Shown piece after piece: positions 63,380 through 64,000 of a stretch of 64,000 nt of DNA. Origin of the DNA: JAWKWH01 sp963669415 (lineage in GTDB: Bacteria; Pseudomonadota; Alphaproteobacteria; Rhizobiales; Rhizobiaceae); contig CAXXPS010000002.1 in assembly GCA_963669415.2 (NCBI GenBank), positions 1,736,001 to 1,800,000 on the forward strand. The letters are read 5' to 3'. Each line of letters starts with the position of its first letter. Position 1 is the stretch's first letter. Below the pieces are notes generated by a model. The model was not told the origin of the DNA. It did not search any database and worked only from the letters and a program-made list of their open reading frames with translations. A program made the translations under genes and the position numbers.

Positions 63380-64000
63380 TCAGGAAATCCTCACCGGCAA
63401 TTCCGTCAAGGCGCGCAATCCGACCCGTTTGCGCCAGCGAAGATCATCTTGTGAACATGAAAGGTGCATGTCCGCAAAGCGCTGCAGAAGTACTTTGAGG
63501 GCGATCCTTGCTTCCAGCCTTGCCAGTTGATGGCCAAGACAGAAATGCACGCCGGTGCCAAAGGCGATATGCGGATTGGGATGCCGGTCAGGGATCATCT
63601 GTTCCGGCTGGTCAAACACATCAGGGTCGGCATTGGCAGCAGCAAGCAGCGGCACAACCAATTCGCCGTTCGTTACCGTCACACCTTCAATTTCTGTCGT
63701 CGCTCGTGCATGGCGCGGCTTGGTCATCTGAACGGGCGAAACGAAACGGAGAAATTCCTCAACCGCCAAATCCAGTCTGGAAAAATCTTCGGCCAGCCAG
63801 GCTCGCTTGTCTGGCTCGTCCAGCAGCGCCTTGACGGAGCCGGAAATCAGATGGGTGGTGGTTTCATGACCGGCAATCAGCAGCAGGAACGCGGTGGCAA
63901 GCAACTCCTCGTCATTTGCGTGGCCGTCTCTGGCCTCCCTGACCAGTTCGGCGATCAATCCGCTGCCGCCGGTTTGCCGCGCCTCGGCTATTTTGCCGTC
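63380..64000 (-). CDS. Cytochrome P450 (5' end beyond window)
   Basis: 206 C-terminal residues of a bacterial P450. I-helix AGHETTTHLISG holds the oxygen-activating acid and Thr; the haem Cys is in FGTGVHFCLGHQLARLEA. The frame stays open to the right edge, so the start is outside. The ExxR helix should be near EEFLRFVSP. Substrate unknown. Confidence 0.92.
   Translation of the reverse strand, partial: DGKIAEARQTGGSGLIAELVREARDGHANDEELLATAFLLLIAGHETTTHLISGSVKALLDEPDKRAWLAEDFSRLDLAVEEFLRFVSPVQMTKPRHARATTEIEGVTVTNGELVVPLLAAANADPDVFDQPEQMIPDRHPNPHIAFGTGVHFCLGHQLARLEARIALKVLLQRFADMHLSCSQDDLRWRKRVGLRALTELPVRIS

Overview
The window reads as chromosomal DNA of an alphaproteobacterium of the order Hyphomicrobiales (Rhizobiales). 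The argument is gene order plus gene content. A DivL-type kinase, ahcY, the nitrogen-type PTS genes (HPr and a mannose-family EIIA), chvG, chvI and pckA stand in the order known from Agrobacterium, Sinorhizobium and Brucella. Further markers are a TsaE-phosphotransferase fusion, hslV-GNAT-hslU followed by a DUF1402 gene, the hisB-DUF2628-hisH-hisA-hisF-hisE-coaA string, and phaA/phaB beside phaR. No tRNA, rRNA, CRISPR array or transposase was seen. Species cannot be fixed from the sequence.

Layout: 1-9.2 kb is a minus-strand regulatory block (tsaE fusion, divL, ahcY, ptsH, EIIA, chvG, chvI). hprK, normally found between EIIA and chvG in this neighbourhood, is absent and replaced by 191 bp with two perfect palindromes. 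pckA diverges from chvI at 9.5 kb. 11-14 kb holds arfB, a BON-LysM protein, two small exported proteins and alkB. 13.9-19.5 kb is the coaA/his block, interrupted between hisF and hisA by an opposite-strand, AT-richer DUF3800 gene. 19.7-24.3 kb carries hslVU, a DUF1402 gene, a DksA-like zinc finger gene, an HlyU-family gene and clpS. From 32.3 down to 24.3 kb seven tightly packed minus-strand genes run rluB-like, rsmD, two M16 peptidases, a patatin, an extradiol dioxygenase and an FAD hydroxylase.

From 32.4 to 42.8 kb lie tadA, an FAD oxidoreductase, a lipoprotein, ileS, an Xre-RES toxin-antitoxin pair with a strong palindrome, two SDR genes, ribF and a HAD hydrolase. 42.9-47.4 kb is the most unusual segment: a tandem duplication, about 2.27 kb per unit, of a Tad-like von Willebrand A protein, including its upstream region and followed in each case by a terminator. 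47.4-59.3 kb holds tdh-kbl (threonine breakdown), gcdH, a GGDEF-EAL protein, the PHA genes (with an unknown gene between phaA and phaB), phaR, a gamma-glutamyltransferase and rpmF. 59.4-64 kb holds mtgA, a farnesyl-diphosphate-type synthase, a His-rich secreted protein, ispG, a gene-free stretch bounded by inverted repeats, and a cytochrome P450 cut by the window end.

Themes: envelope and cell-cycle signalling (DivL, ChvG-ChvI, PTS), gluconeogenesis (pckA), carbon storage (pha), protein quality control (HslVU, ClpS, ArfB) and isoprenoid synthesis (IspG, prenyl synthase). No wholly new system can be claimed with confidence. The best candidates are the duplicated VWA genes, the unknown gene inside the pha operon, the DUF3800 insertion and the palindromic EIIA-chvG gap. 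All function calls come from reading motifs by eye; no database search was possible.
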